The notes beneath the pieces are model-generated. The model was not told where the DNA came from. It was given only the letters and a program-made list of their open reading frames with translations, and did no database searches. Positions 1 to 8,186 of a DNA stretch of 64,000 bases are shown here, piece by piece (positions within the stretch are counted from its first letter, which is position 1; each line of letters starts with the position of its first letter). The stretch spans positions 1-64,000 of the forward strand of contig NZ_BMOD01000017.1 of NCBI RefSeq assembly GCF_014646895.1. Reading direction: 5' to 3'. A program made the position numbers and the translations under genes. Source of the stretch: Deinococcus roseus. Lineage in GTDB: Bacteria; Deinococcota; Deinococci; Deinococcales; Deinococcaceae.

Positions 1-97
1 CTTACCGACTCGAGGGGGCATGACAGGTCCATTCTCCCACCTGGGAGCCTGGCCTAACACACAATCATCTCAACGAACGACCAGTCCAGGATAGGTC

Positions 98-1636
98 TCA
101 GGAACCTGGAACCAAAGTCTCCGTCACCCACTCAGACACGCTTTTGCTGACTGAATCGAAATTGACGCCTACCATTAGCGCCTGTTTTCCCAGGTACTTT
201 TCCCCATATCCAGCACTTTTGATCTGCTCCAGGGCTTCCTGAGCCGTTCCATCTAACTGAAATTCAAAAATGAACACCTGCTTCTCAAGTGCAATCACCG
301 TGTCCATCCGCCCTTTGCTGGTTTGTACCTGGCTCAGGGTGGGCAGGCCAGTCGACATCAGCATCAGGTGCATCAGAGAATTGAAAAAAGCTTCTTTCCT
401 GGGGAAAATTTCATAGGGGACCCCGGCGAGAGTGGTGTTCACCTGTGCAAAAAAGGCTTCCCAGTTCTGTTTCTCCAGAGCTGTCTGCAGCCTGGCCCCT
501 AGAATTTCACTGTACTGGGGTCTCTGGATGTACTCATTGAGCAGCCCCTGGCTGAAAGCCTGCCGCACTTCCTCGTTGGGATAGGTCAGGTCGTACAATG
601 TTCCACCAGCGGTGTGTTCAATGTTCTTGATGGTCAAATAACCCGTCTGAAACATTAAACTGATGGGACTGAGAAATTCCAGATTGGCTGTTGTGAGGGT
701 AGAACCTGGAGCCGTAAAGTGTTCAAACTCGAAAGGGGTGTATCCTTCCTGTTTGACCAATTTGAGGAGGAAGGTGGGGGTGCCCGTTTCGTACCAAAAT
801 CCCTTAAATCCAGGGTTTTGCAGAAAGACCAACATGCTGAAGGGGCAATATACCTTGCACTGACCATCCCAGGAATAGCCGTTGTACCACCGCCTGAGCA
901 TCTCCCAGTAAGACTCATGCTCCATTTTCAATTGTTCCTGAGCACGACCATGATACTGGGCAAAGTCCCGCTGAAGTTCTTCGCGGGTGTAGCCACACAG
1001 TTCACTGAACCTGGGATCCAGCGTGGCGTCATACAGGTTGTTGAGGTCACTGAACAGACTCAGTTTGCCAAATCTGGAAACTCCGGTCAGGATCACCAGG
1101 TGCAGGTGCTCATCCAGCTCCTTGATACTCCCATACACACTTTTAAGTAAATCCTGATGCTCTTTCAATTTCTGTGGACTCTCCAGAAAGTCCACCAGCG
1201 GTTTGTCGTACTCATCGATGAGGAGCACCACTTTTCCCTGTTTGGAAAGCCCCAGGATCAGGTCGCGAAAGGCCAGTCTAGCGGAGCGGTTGCTGATGGT
1301 CAGACCAAACCGTGCAGCCTGTTCCTGAAAATAAAGCATCAGCCCAACGCTCAGGGGAAGTTCCAGCGACTCCACTCCAGGGAAATTGAGGTGCAGGACT
1401 GGGTGCGATTCAAAATCATGCTGGTCGTGAATCCATAAACCTTCAAAGAGGTGCTTCTTGCCTTCAAACAGGGCCTTCAGGGTGCTGATGGTCAAGGACT
1501 TTCCGAAGTGTCTGGGACGGGAGAAAAAATAATACCCCCCCTGAACGAAAGGCATCATGTGCTGTGTCTTGTCCACATACACATAACCCCCTTCCCGGAG
1601 TTTCTGGAAGTCCTGAATGCCAATCGGAAGCTGCAT
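98..1636 (-). CDS. AAA-ATPase-like / PD-(D/E)XK nuclease-fold protein
   Basis: A 512-residue protein of the family that pairs an N-terminal AAA-ATPase-like domain with a C-terminal PD-(D/E)XK nuclease fold (PF09820 plus PF08011, recognised by pattern). The P-loop variant RPRHFGKS lies at residues 40-47, where the family normally has PRRFGKS. An acidic LLIDEYDKPL Walker-B-like segment follows near residue 140. The C-terminal fold shows D445 and E458-F459-Q460; most relatives have EFK here, so the catalytic lysine appears replaced by glutamine. Biochemical function of the family is unknown; copies are often multi-copy and strain-specific. The start ATG at 1636 gives the usual N-terminus (LPIGIQDFxKLRE). 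It stands alone next to an integrase remnant, which fits an accessory locus. Family call is firm, function is not. Confidence 0.85.
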   Translation of the reverse strand: MQLPIGIQDFQKLREGGYVYVDKTQHMMPFVQGGYYFFSRPRHFGKSLTISTLKALFEGKKHLFEGLWIHDQHDFESHPVLHLNFPGVESLELPLSVGLMLYFQEQAARFGLTISNRSARLAFRDLILGLSKQGKVVLLIDEYDKPLVDFLESPQKLKEHQDLLKSVYGSIKELDEHLHLVILTGVSRFGKLSLFSDLNNLYDATLDPRFSELCGYTREELQRDFAQYHGRAQEQLKMEHESYWEMLRRWYNGYSWDGQCKVYCPFSMLVFLQNPGFKGFWYETGTPTFLLKLVKQEGYTPFEFEHFTAPGSTLTTANLEFLSPISLMFQTGYLTIKNIEHTAGGTLYDLTYPNEEVRQAFSQGLLNEYIQRPQYSEILGARLQTALEKQNWEAFFAQVNTTLAGVPYEIFPRKEAFFNSLMHLMLMSTGLPTLSQVQTSKGRMDTVIALEKQVFIFEFQLDGTAQEALEQIKSAGYGEKYLGKQALMVGVNFDSVSKSVSEWVTETLVPGS

Positions 1637-1681
1637 GAACCCAGTTTAACACCTCATGGTTTGCCGTTTCTCAGCGTACTT

Positions 1682-1704
1682 TTTCTGCCTTTTACAGGCA
1701 GAAA
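1682..1704. repeat. 8-bp perfect inverted repeat
   Basis: TTTCTGCC and GGCAGAAA flank a 7-nt loop, lying between the ATPase-like gene start and the integrase remnant. It could be a hairpin in the remnant's old leader or part of a former attachment site. The sequence alone does not decide. Confidence 0.4.
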
Positions 1705-1920
1705 GTGAGTGAATCGATGAGCAGACGTAGAAAAGGAATCGGAAGCCTGGTGCACAAAAACGGACGCTGGATTGCCGCCTCACCCATATGGATATCCAGG
1801 GAAAACAGGTGCGCAAAACTGCCACGTTTACCTCAGCACAGCAGGCTGAAATCTGGCTGGCAGAACATCAAAAGCTGCAGAATCCGCAAAATTGTGTGAT
1901 CAAGGTTTTGCGTTACCCAT
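1705..1920 (+). pseudogene. Frameshifted N-terminal fragment of a tyrosine recombinase (AP2-like DNA-binding domain)
   Basis: Frame 1 reads MSRRRKGIGSLVHKNGRWIA from 1717. From 1788 another frame continues MDIQGKQVRKTATFTSAQQA and then EIWLAEHQKLQN. Joined, these follow the AP2-like N-terminal arm-binding domain of phage and ICE integrases: a GS-(I/L)-KNGRW strand, a GK-xRKT strand, and a helix ending WLAEH. One frameshift sits around 1780-1788, and nothing resembling the core-binding or catalytic domain follows, so this is a decayed 5' fragment. Alternative: two unrelated short ORFs, but the continuity across the frameshift argues against it. Confidence 0.6.
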
Positions 1921-1985
1921 GGACTCAAAAGGGTCTGAAAAATCAGGGGATCTGCTGGCAGGATGATGTCCGTCAAGTTTCAGGA

Positions 1986-2672
1986 TCAGGTCTGTTTTTC
2001 CATTTCTGCTTGCAATTGCAATTCCAGGCTGTCCAGCAGCAGTTCTATGCCGTAATCAAACTCTGAACCGTAACGGTATCCCGGTTGCACCACCTGCTGC
2101 AGGGTCAATTCCACAAAATGGGGATACACGTCTGCGGGCATGTGCTGCAAAACGCCGGTCACCATCTGGTCTTTTTCGGCTTCGTTCTGAAAAGGCAACT
2201 GCACCTCCTGCATCACAAAACCATAAATGTAACTGTCCAGCAGAGACAATGCATGGGCGGCCAGAGCCACCGAAAAACCCCCCGCCCTGAGGCATCCCAG
2301 GGTGTCATTCAGGTGCCTGAGGGTCATGGCTCCGGGTCTGGAGCGGGAGACCATCAGGGCGGTGGCCCAGGGGTGCAAAAGCAGCACTTCCCGCATGCGG
2401 TAAGCCCGGTTGCGCATGGTGCCTTTCCATCCTGGGTCGGATTCCTGCCAGGCCATGTCAGCAAAGATCTGTTCGACCATGCCGTCCAGAATGTCTTCCT
2501 TGCCAGGAATGTGGTGGTACAGGGACATGGCTTCCACCCCCAGGGTCTGGGCCAGTTTGCGCATGGTGAGGGCTTCCAGGCCGCCCTGGTCGGCAAGTTG
2601 CACCGCCACCTGCAAGGCCCGTTCGCGGGTCAGGGGAAGTCGGGAGGTATGGTTTTTGGGGGGTCTGGGCAT
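1986..2672 (-). CDS. TetR/AcrR family transcriptional repressor
   Basis: A 228-residue regulator with a clear N-terminal TetR helix-turn-helix (ALTMRKLAQTLGVEAMSLYH, about residues 35-55, ending in the typical YHHIPGKEDIL). The long helical C-terminal half resembles the tetracycline-repressor-type ligand domain (TetR_C). It is divergent from the DUF4386 membrane protein at 2829, and the 130-bp gap between them carries several CTTAC/GTAAG half-sites, so autoregulation and control of that neighbour are likely. Ligand unknown. Start ATG at 2672 keeps the basic arm (MPRPPKNHTSRLPLTRERAL). Confidence 0.9.
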   Translation of the reverse strand: MPRPPKNHTSRLPLTRERALQVAVQLADQGGLEALTMRKLAQTLGVEAMSLYHHIPGKEDILDGMVEQIFADMAWQESDPGWKGTMRNRAYRMREVLLLHPWATALMVSRSRPGAMTLRHLNDTLGCLRAGGFSVALAAHALSLLDSYIYGFVMQEVQLPFQNEAEKDQMVTGVLQHMPADVYPHFVELTLQQVVQPGYRYGSEFDYGIELLLDSLELQLQAEMEKQT

Positions 2673-2701
2673 TCAGGGCTCTCCTGTGGGTGTGTGGATG
2701 C

Positions 2702-2760
2702 TTGACAATCTTACACTGTATGGTTATCGTACATGTAAGCCTTACGTTGTAAGGTTATCG
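2702..2760 (+). promoter_or_regulatory. Promoter and TetR operator region
   Basis: A -35 TTGACA (2702-2707) and a weak -10 TATCGT (2725-2730) with a 17-nt spacer face the DUF4386 gene. A perfect 5-bp-arm palindrome CTTACGTTGTAAG occupies 2741-2753. An imperfect copy (CTTACACTGTATG) lies in the spacer at 2710-2722, and both copies are followed by GTTATCG. This is the size and placement of a TetR operator pair. Confidence 0.6.
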
Positions 2761-2828
2761 AATTTTCCGTCTCAGACCTCCCACAAAAGAAAAGTCTGGC
2801 AGGGTTGACCTGCCAGGAAAGGACCCCC

Positions 2829-3527
2829 ATGCACCCCCACCGCACCACCGCCCCCCTGATTGGACTGCTGTTTCTGGCCGCCACCGCCACCTTCCTGACC
2901 AGCACCCTGATCCTTGACCCCCTGCTGAAACCAGGAAACGACCTGACTTTGCTGCTGGGCAACCAGCAAAATGTCGTCCTGGCTGTCTGGCTGGCCCTGC
3001 TGGACGGACTGGCCATCCTGCTGATTGCCGCCTGGATGTCCCCGCTGCTCAAACCCTTTCATCCTGCCCTCGCTGCAGGCTTTCTGGGCTTCAAAATCGC
3101 TGAACTCTTTGCCATTTTGCTGTACTGCCTCAGTCCCATGCTGCTGCTCACCCTGGCTGGGCAAACCAGCACCACCCCACCCGAGACCCTCAGTGCCCTG
3201 CAAAGCCTGCTGATGTCCATGCGGTCCTGGTGCCTGCAAATGCTCTACCTGTTCAACGGAATGGCCGGAGTGATGTTCTGCGTGCTGCTGCTGAAATCCA
3301 GATGGATTCCCGCTGGGCTCTCCAGCATGGGACTGCTGGGCTATCTGGGCCTGCCCATCGCTGTGGTGCTGCACACCACCGGCCTCATGGACACCCAGCA
3401 GGGGGCAGGCATGCTGTTTTTCGTTCCAGGCGGACTGTTTGAACTGATTTTGCCTTTCTGGCTGTTTTTCAAAGGCTTCAGGCAGGTGAAAACACCCCTG
3501 CAGAACTTGCAGGGGACAGGGGGGTAA
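2829..3527 (+). CDS. DUF4386 family membrane protein
   Basis: A 232-residue integral membrane protein with about six hydrophobic segments, matching the DUF4386 pattern: an early STLILDPLL turn, then long transmembrane pairs, ending FFVPGGLFELILPFWLFFKGF. Function of the family is unknown. I take ATG 2829 (MHPHRTTAPLIGLLF) because AGGAAAGGA lies 6 nt upstream; an in-frame ATG at 2805 lacks a ribosome site and would add eight hydrophilic residues. It is transcribed away from the TetR gene across a shared operator region and is probably its target. Confidence 0.8.
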   Translation: MHPHRTTAPLIGLLFLAATATFLTSTLILDPLLKPGNDLTLLLGNQQNVVLAVWLALLDGLAILLIAAWMSPLLKPFHPALAAGFLGFKIAELFAILLYCLSPMLLLTLAGQTSTTPPETLSALQSLLMSMRSWCLQMLYLFNGMAGVMFCVLLLKSRWIPAGLSSMGLLGYLGLPIAVVLHTTGLMDTQQGAGMLFFVPGGLFELILPFWLFFKGFRQVKTPLQNLQGTGG

Positions 3528-3626
3528 AACCTCCTGGAGGCTTGTGGGCTGGAACGCAATTTCGGGGCACCAGAAAAAGCGACAAAACCACACCCCGAAA
3601 CCCTGAGCAGCGCATAAGATGGTCCC

Positions 3627-4274
3627 ATGCAACTCATCGGTGTCGATCTGGGTCAGGCAGAGCTTATTGAAGGGGCAGGCAAATCAGGCCTGACGGGCAT
3701 TTTCAAACGTCCCGTCCTCACTCCTGTGCACGTTGGTGCGCTGGGTCTGACGGGAGACACCATCTGCGACACCCGCAACCACGGCGGACCGGATCAGGCC
3801 GTTTACGTTTATGGAATGCTGGATTACCAGTGGTGGGAAAATGAGCTGGGGGTGCCCCTGCTTCCGGGAACGTTTGGCGAAAACCTCACCCTGTCCCATC
3901 TGGCTTCCAGCAATCTGCTGATCGGGGATAGGTTTGAAATCGGAAGTGTGGTGTTGGAGGTCACCTCTCCCAGAATTCCCTGCTCCACCCTGGCCGCCCG
4001 CATGGGGGATCCCACCTTTGTCAAACGCTTCCGGGCAGCTGAACGTCCAGGGGCTTACTGCAGGGTTTTGCAGGAAGGCACGTTGCAGGCAGGTGATCCT
4101 GTGACACACAGGGTTTATCCGGGAGAACCCGTGCGGCTGAACCAGCTGTTTGAAGATTTTTTTGAACCACCCCGGGACCTGCAAAGGATCCGCAGGCATC
4201 TCGCAGCTCCGGTGCACCATGAAGTCCGACAGGACCGTGAAAAACAACAGGCCCGACTTCTGGCTGGACACTGA
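3627..4274 (+). CDS. MOSC domain-containing protein (YiiM-like)
   Basis: A 215-residue MOSC-fold protein. Family landmarks are GDTICDTRNHGGPDQAVYVY (about residues 42-61), the GENLTL strand, GDRFEIG, and the conserved cysteine in RIPCSTLAARMGDP near residue 117, the MOSC sulfur-carrying cysteine position. MOSC proteins handle molybdenum-cofactor sulfur or reduce N-hydroxylated compounds; YiiM types act on N-hydroxylated purines. The C-terminal tail (RDLQRIRRHLAAPVHHE) is the small 3-alpha domain seen in YiiM relatives. It has its own start 100 nt after the DUF4386 gene, with no obvious shared function. Confidence 0.85.
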   Translation: MQLIGVDLGQAELIEGAGKSGLTGIFKRPVLTPVHVGALGLTGDTICDTRNHGGPDQAVYVYGMLDYQWWENELGVPLLPGTFGENLTLSHLASSNLLIGDRFEIGSVVLEVTSPRIPCSTLAARMGDPTFVKRFRAAERPGAYCRVLQEGTLQAGDPVTHRVYPGEPVRLNQLFEDFFEPPRDLQRIRRHLAAPVHHEVRQDREKQQARLLAGH

Positions 4275-4346
4275 GCTGTGCAGAGGGCTCTGGTGGTGCT
4301 GGAGCCATTTCTGGGTGCACAGATCCGTTTGAGGAGATCACTCAGC

Positions 4347-4988
4347 TCAGCGTTGAGGCCAACCCGGAGGCACATCCTGCCAGCTTTCCTGCCGTCCATA
4401 AGGCAGCAAATCCATGTATCCAAAGAAGCTGGACAGGCTTTCCACTCCACGCCCTGAAGTGGAGTAGGTGAGGTGTGGCACCCCGTCCTGCAGCATGAAC
4501 ACACTGATTCCAGGGACTTCTCCGCCATCTGCAGAGGTCCAGCCCCAGTCCTGGTTGAAGGTGCTCTCAAAAGAAGAGCACCAGGGGGTGCTCCAGCCTT
4601 TCTGTTGCTGGTAGGCCAGCAGTTTTTCAATGGGGGCACGGGAAATCCGCACAAAGCTGGCATCTCCACGCGCCAGATCGGTAAGGTGCGGGGTGCCGTT
4701 TTCTGCGAAGTGGGTGCAGTGTGGGCAACCCGCCGTCCAGTCCGGGTGAAACATGAAGTGATGCACGATCAACTGTGAACGGTTCTGAAAGAGGTCCACC
4801 AGGGTGACGGGTCCTGCATTGCCCTGGAAGGCGTAGTTGTCCACCCGGGTCATGGGCAGGCGACGACGTTGCGCAGCAATGGCATCTTGCATGCGGGTGC
4901 TGGCTTTTTCCAGTTTGAGCAAACTGCTGCGGGTTTGCTGCCAGGTTTCACGGTCCACAATGGGGGGATGGGCTGGGTTCCGGGTCAT
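4347..4988 (-). CDS. DUF899 thioredoxin-like protein
   Basis: A 213-residue member of the DUF899 (AhpC/TSA-like) group. A helical N-terminus (TWQQTRSSLLKLEKASTR) is followed by the redox CxxC in DWTAGCPHCTHF, then SRAPIEKLLAYQQQKGW and W-x-SS, all characteristic of the family. Likely a cytosolic thiol-disulfide protein of unknown substrate. The start is set at 4988 by AGGAGG 5 nt upstream; the open frame extends 53 residues further but that part reads through palindromic promoter DNA. Two palindromes upstream suggest it is controlled by a dedicated regulator. Confidence 0.85.
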   Translation of the reverse strand: MTRNPAHPPIVDRETWQQTRSSLLKLEKASTRMQDAIAAQRRRLPMTRVDNYAFQGNAGPVTLVDLFQNRSQLIVHHFMFHPDWTAGCPHCTHFAENGTPHLTDLARGDASFVRISRAPIEKLLAYQQQKGWSTPWCSSFESTFNQDWGWTSADGGEVPGISVFMLQDGVPHLTYSTSGRGVESLSSFFGYMDLLPYGRQESWQDVPPGWPQR

Positions 4989-5044
4989 GGGTTCCTCCTT
5001 GAAGCAAGTGGATGTGGCAGTTTGAAAGTTGTTTTTGTCTGGTA

Positions 5045-5078
5045 TGTACATTGTACACCTTACTCTGTTTATAACAGA
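5045..5078 (-). promoter_or_regulatory. Two tandem palindromes upstream of the DUF899 gene
   Basis: TGTACATTGTACA (5045-5057, 6-bp arms around one base) and TCTGTTTATAACAGA (5064-5078, 6-bp arms around three bases) lie 57-90 bp upstream of the DUF899 start. On the minus strand the first contains a -10-like TACAAT. These look like operators for one or two dimeric regulators. Confidence 0.5.
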
Positions 5079-5151
5079 ATCACAATCCCTGAAGCGCCTC
5101 TGGCTGAAGCCAGGAACCCTGGCTTTTCCTGCCCGCAGGTCCAGCACACCA

Positions 5152-5198
5152 GAAGCGGTCTGCAGCGTTCAGGAGAACCCTGCAGACCGCTTCTTTTT
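5152..5198 (+). terminator. Long hairpin with T-run on the plus strand
   Basis: GAAGCGGTCTGCAG (5152-5165) pairs with CTGCAGACCGCTTC (5180-5193), followed by TTTTT on the plus strand. It overlaps the last codons of the minus-strand gene at 5169, so that gene's 3' end is folded into it. No plus-strand gene precedes it closely; it may block antisense read-through. Confidence 0.55.
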
Positions 5199-5753
5199 GA
5201 CAGGTTTCTTCGTGCCAGCTTTTTTTCTGGCCTGCTGGTAAGCCTCCCGAAAACGGGCTTTCATCTCAGCTGCAGCAGCCTGCACCAGATTGGCAGGAAT
5301 GCGGGCCGCTTCCCACTGCTGCAGGTGTGCTCGCAACACCTCCTTGAACGCCCTGAGGTTGGCATGCCAGCCCAGGTCCAGCTGAACATCGGGCTGGTAG
5401 CCTTCCAGTGTGGTCTCCAGCATTTTGCGTTTCTGTTCCAGTACCTTTTCCCGGCGTTTCGCTCCGCGGGCCAGGGCCTGCTGGGCTTTTTCGTACAGCA
5501 CATAAAAGTCTTCGGTGTCTTCCAGTTGCTTGATGCGCTCCTGGGCATAGAGTTTCACCGGATGCTGCACTTTGCGGCTGCCGTACCTGCCCGGAATGCG
5601 CAGAAGGTTTTCTTTCTCGGCATCATGCTCTGGCACCAGTTTGCGAATCAGCGTTGCAGTCCAGCCACGCAGTTTCAGGTCATGGGTGGTGAAGTAATCC
5701 TCCTGATAGGACCTGTCCCGAAAGAAGGGCTTTTCTGGGCGTTCCGGGGGCAT
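5169..5753 (-). CDS. Hypothetical protein with RGWT-x-LI motif and basic tail
   Basis: A 194-residue cytosolic protein of unknown function. Residues 7-70 contain the block RGWTATLIRKLV, then LYAQERIKQLEDTEDFYV. I have the impression this resembles a short module seen in several Deinococcus-type hypothetical proteins. The middle is a long amphipathic helix (KAQQALARGAKRREKVLEQK) and the C-terminus is strongly lysine-rich (KKAGTKKPVKKKRS), suggesting nucleic-acid contact. I chose ATG 5753 (MPPERPEKPFFRDRSYQED); the frame stays open to 5834 but the extra part is low in typical composition. Start uncertain. Confidence 0.6.
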   Translation of the reverse strand: MPPERPEKPFFRDRSYQEDYFTTHDLKLRGWTATLIRKLVPEHDAEKENLLRIPGRYGSRKVQHPVKLYAQERIKQLEDTEDFYVLYEKAQQALARGAKRREKVLEQKRKMLETTLEGYQPDVQLDLGWHANLRAFKEVLRAHLQQWEAARIPANLVQAAAAEMKARFREAYQQARKKAGTKKPVKKKRSAGFS

Positions 5754-6015
5754 GCTTTCAGCATAAGGCAAGGGCAAACCCGGCTGTGCAGATGTCCACT
5801 GCTGGCAAGAACCCGGGTTTCCCTGCCCGGGCAAAAAAATGCGACTCCAAAGGGCAGCAATGGGGTTGTGAAAACATCAATAAAATTGGTGTCTTTTCCC
5901 ACAGGCCTTCTGGCCTCTCGAAATCCTTCGACAAAATTTTTCCAGTCCAGAAAAATCTTTTTCTCCAGACCTTAAAGCCCTTACCGAACTGAAATCCAGA
6001 TCAACACCAAAACAT

Positions 6016-6045
6016 TTGACTTTAAACAACAATTCCCATTAGAAT
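6016..6045 (+). promoter_or_regulatory. Promoter of the PhyH dioxygenase gene
   Basis: TTGACT (6016-6021), an 18-nt spacer and TAGAAT (6040-6045) lie 70 bp before the start codon in AT-rich DNA. Confidence 0.6.
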
Positions 6046-6116
6046 CAGAAGCACCTTCTTCAATCCATCCCCCACAGGCATCCCCCATTCCATGCAGACC
6101 TGCATCAGGAGGAAAC

Positions 6117-6968
6117 ATGACTGCCACCCCTGAACCCACCCCAGAAACCCCCATCACCCCCTACGACACCGCTGAAATCATGGGAGCCCTTTACGGTCCC
6201 GGATTTGCTGGCCTGAAAAGCGCCTTCCCTGTTCCCTGGGTGGATGACCTGCGCGAAGACATCGAACGCCTGTATCTGGAAGCCCTGCAACGGCCTGGAG
6301 GCGCAGTGGGACGCGGCCCCAGACGCCACTACGTGGAAATTCACCCGGAAGACATCCGGGGGTTCCTGCAACTGGTCACCCATCCCTGGGTGCAATTCGT
6401 GTGCGAAACCGTGCTGGGTCCGGACTACAAAATTGTGGAAATTGGCTTTGACGTGCCCAATCCTGGAGCAAAAGACCAGCCCTGGCACCGCGATTTCCCT
6501 GCTCCAGAGGACACTGTGAAAGGCCGCCGCCTCAATTCGCTGGCCTTCAACCTCACCACCGTGGATGTTTACGAAGACATGGGGCCTTTTGAAATCGCTC
6601 CAGGCACCCAGTGGGACGAGGCCAGCCAGTTTGAGCATGAGATGTTCCCTCCCAAAACCTTCTACCCGCGTTACCTGGAGCGTGCAGAACGCAAGATGCC
6701 CAGACGCGGAGACATCTCGGTGCGCTCTGCACTGACCATCCACCGGGGCACCGAGAACAACTCCGAGAAATCCCGCCCGGTGCTGGTGCTGGGGGTGGAT
6801 GCGCCCGGAGCCAACAACCACGAACGGCACGATCTGCAGTTCACCCGTGCCTATTACGACACCCTTCCAGAAGACCTCAAAAAGCACCTGCTGGGCCGCA
6901 TTGTGGACGAACTCGAACCCATCCACCAGGGCCACACCATTGAGGGCCTGATGATGGGCGAAGCCTGA
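6117..6968 (+). CDS. Phytanoyl-CoA dioxygenase (PhyH) family protein
   Basis: A 283-residue Fe(II)/2-oxoglutarate-dependent oxygenase of the PhyH family. The metal ligands are visible: H124-x-D126 in PWHRDF and the distal H209 in LTIHRGTENNS, with R220 in SRPVLV positioned to hold 2-oxoglutarate. Substrate cannot be read; family members hydroxylate lipids, ectoine, or small metabolites. AGGAGG lies 5 nt before ATG 6117. It is monocistronic with its own promoter, and the downstream gene is on the other strand. Confidence 0.85.
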   Translation: MTATPEPTPETPITPYDTAEIMGALYGPGFAGLKSAFPVPWVDDLREDIERLYLEALQRPGGAVGRGPRRHYVEIHPEDIRGFLQLVTHPWVQFVCETVLGPDYKIVEIGFDVPNPGAKDQPWHRDFPAPEDTVKGRRLNSLAFNLTTVDVYEDMGPFEIAPGTQWDEASQFEHEMFPPKTFYPRYLERAERKMPRRGDISVRSALTIHRGTENNSEKSRPVLVLGVDAPGANNHERHDLQFTRAYYDTLPEDLKKHLLGRIVDELEPIHQGHTIEGLMMGEA

Positions 6969-7022
6969 GTTCAACGCTGTCACCCTCCAGCCAGCAGCAC
7001 CCAGCAGGGATCTTTCTTCATT

Positions 7023-7841
7023 TCACGCCATGCCAGAAGGGCCAGATTTGAGGGGCTTTTTCTGGATCAGGATCTCCACCCTTGCCCCTTCTTCCAGCAC
7101 CTCCACCCGATGCCCGGTGTCTTCCAGCCTTTGCAGCAGATAAACCGGTCTGCGCACATGGTGCACCAGCAGGGCCTGTCCCGGACCGAGCTCTTCCAGT
7201 GCAGCCAGCACCCGCATCATGGGCTCGGGGGGTTCCAGGGTTTCCGGGATGGTGATTTCCAGATCAAACCTCCAGCCTGTACAGGGGGTCTCCGAGGGGT
7301 TGATGGGCTGCAGTGAGGCCTCCTGTGTTTCTGCTTGCCGGTAAAAATGCGTCCTGTAAGCTGCTTCTGACCGCTCACACCAGGCCACAAAGCCTTTCCT
7401 GTGCAGGGCCAGATAGAGGGGCACAGGTTCAAAGGGAGCCAGCAGCAGAAACTGCTGGCCTGCAGGGACACGGGATGTCACTTTCTGGATCTGGCTGAAA
7501 GGCTCCTCTCCACGTTCCAGCAGGGGTCGCACATCCAGTTCAGCCGCCATCTCCGCATGGATCCAGGCTGGAACAGGGGTGCCCAGCAGTGAACCGGAGG
7601 AAGCAACATCCGCCCTTCCTGCAGGAGCCTGCCCCAGGGCCGCCAGCAGTTTGCCCAGCAGGTCAGCCACTTCAAGGCCTGCCATGCCTGCAGCCTGCTG
7701 CACGGTCACCAGCTTTGGCATGACTTTCCTGAGCACGGGGTTTCTCAGTTTCTCAAAAGCAGGGCTGGCCGAAATCAGGACAGGCAGCAACTCTGGATGG
7801 TCCTGCAGCACCTCACTGATGCGGGTCTGGGCTGTGATCAT
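7023..7841 (-). CDS. DUF1858/DUF2249 multidomain protein
   Basis: A 272-residue cytosolic protein. Residues 1-65 (ISEVLQDHPELLPVLISASP, then TVQQAAGMAGL) match the DUF1858 ScdA-like helical domain. Two DUF2249-type beta-alpha modules follow: one with LDVRPLLERGEEPFSQIQK at about 105-160, and one with PPEPMMRVLAALEELGPGQA at about 205-265. Such proteins sit with hemerythrin, ScdA and NO-responsive genes, and are thought to take part in nitrosative stress or Fe-S/metal handling, though mechanism is unknown. It shares a divergent control region with the NnrS-like gene at 8250 and is followed on the same strand by nothing until 6968. Confidence 0.8.
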   Translation of the reverse strand: MITAQTRISEVLQDHPELLPVLISASPAFEKLRNPVLRKVMPKLVTVQQAAGMAGLEVADLLGKLLAALGQAPAGRADVASSGSLLGTPVPAWIHAEMAAELDVRPLLERGEEPFSQIQKVTSRVPAGQQFLLLAPFEPVPLYLALHRKGFVAWCERSEAAYRTHFYRQAETQEASLQPINPSETPCTGWRFDLEITIPETLEPPEPMMRVLAALEELGPGQALLVHHVRRPVYLLQRLEDTGHRVEVLEEGARVEILIQKKPLKSGPSGMA

Positions 7842-7892
7842 GGCTCCTCCAAAAAAGTCAGGCCCCTGCAGCGCACTGCACGGACCAGGGTT

Positions 7893-8141
7893 TCAGGCTC
7901 TGGAAATTTTGACCCGCCACACTTGCGGGCCACTTTCCAGGTACTCCCATTCAAATGTGCCGGGACGCTCGATCTGGAACTGGTAGTGCAGTGGTCTGGG
8001 ATCGTGGTCATTGACCAGTTGAAAGCTGCTGCCACTGTCCAGTCTGTCAAACAGTGTGAAAATGCGGGGGTGGCGGTCTCTGGGGTGGATGGTGCGCACA
8101 TCGAGTTGTTGCAACTGGGCCTCCGGGGTGGTTTCTGGCAT
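7893..8141 (-). CDS. DUF2249 domain-containing protein
   Basis: An 82-residue single-domain DUF2249 protein (LDVRTIHPRDRHPRIFTLFD, then the FQLVNDHDPRPLHYQF strand-helix, ending WRVKI). I start at 8141 (MPETTPEAQ), because GGAG lies 6 nt upstream; an ATG at 8168 has no ribosome site. It is the first gene of a minus-strand pair with the two-module DUF2249 protein at 7023 and is divergent from the NnrS-like gene across a palindromic operator. Likely part of the NO or redox-response cluster. Confidence 0.8.
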   Translation of the reverse strand: MPETTPEAQLQQLDVRTIHPRDRHPRIFTLFDRLDSGSSFQLVNDHDPRPLHYQFQIERPGTFEWEYLESGPQVWRVKISRA

Positions 8142-8186
8142 GGTCTTCTCCTGACCCTGAGTGTGCACCTTGCAGGCAAACCCTGA

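Noticed and set aside
719..1438. Plus-strand ORFs opposite the ATPase-like gene
   Set aside because: Antisense shadows of a strongly coding minus-strand gene, without ribosome sites or recognisable domains.
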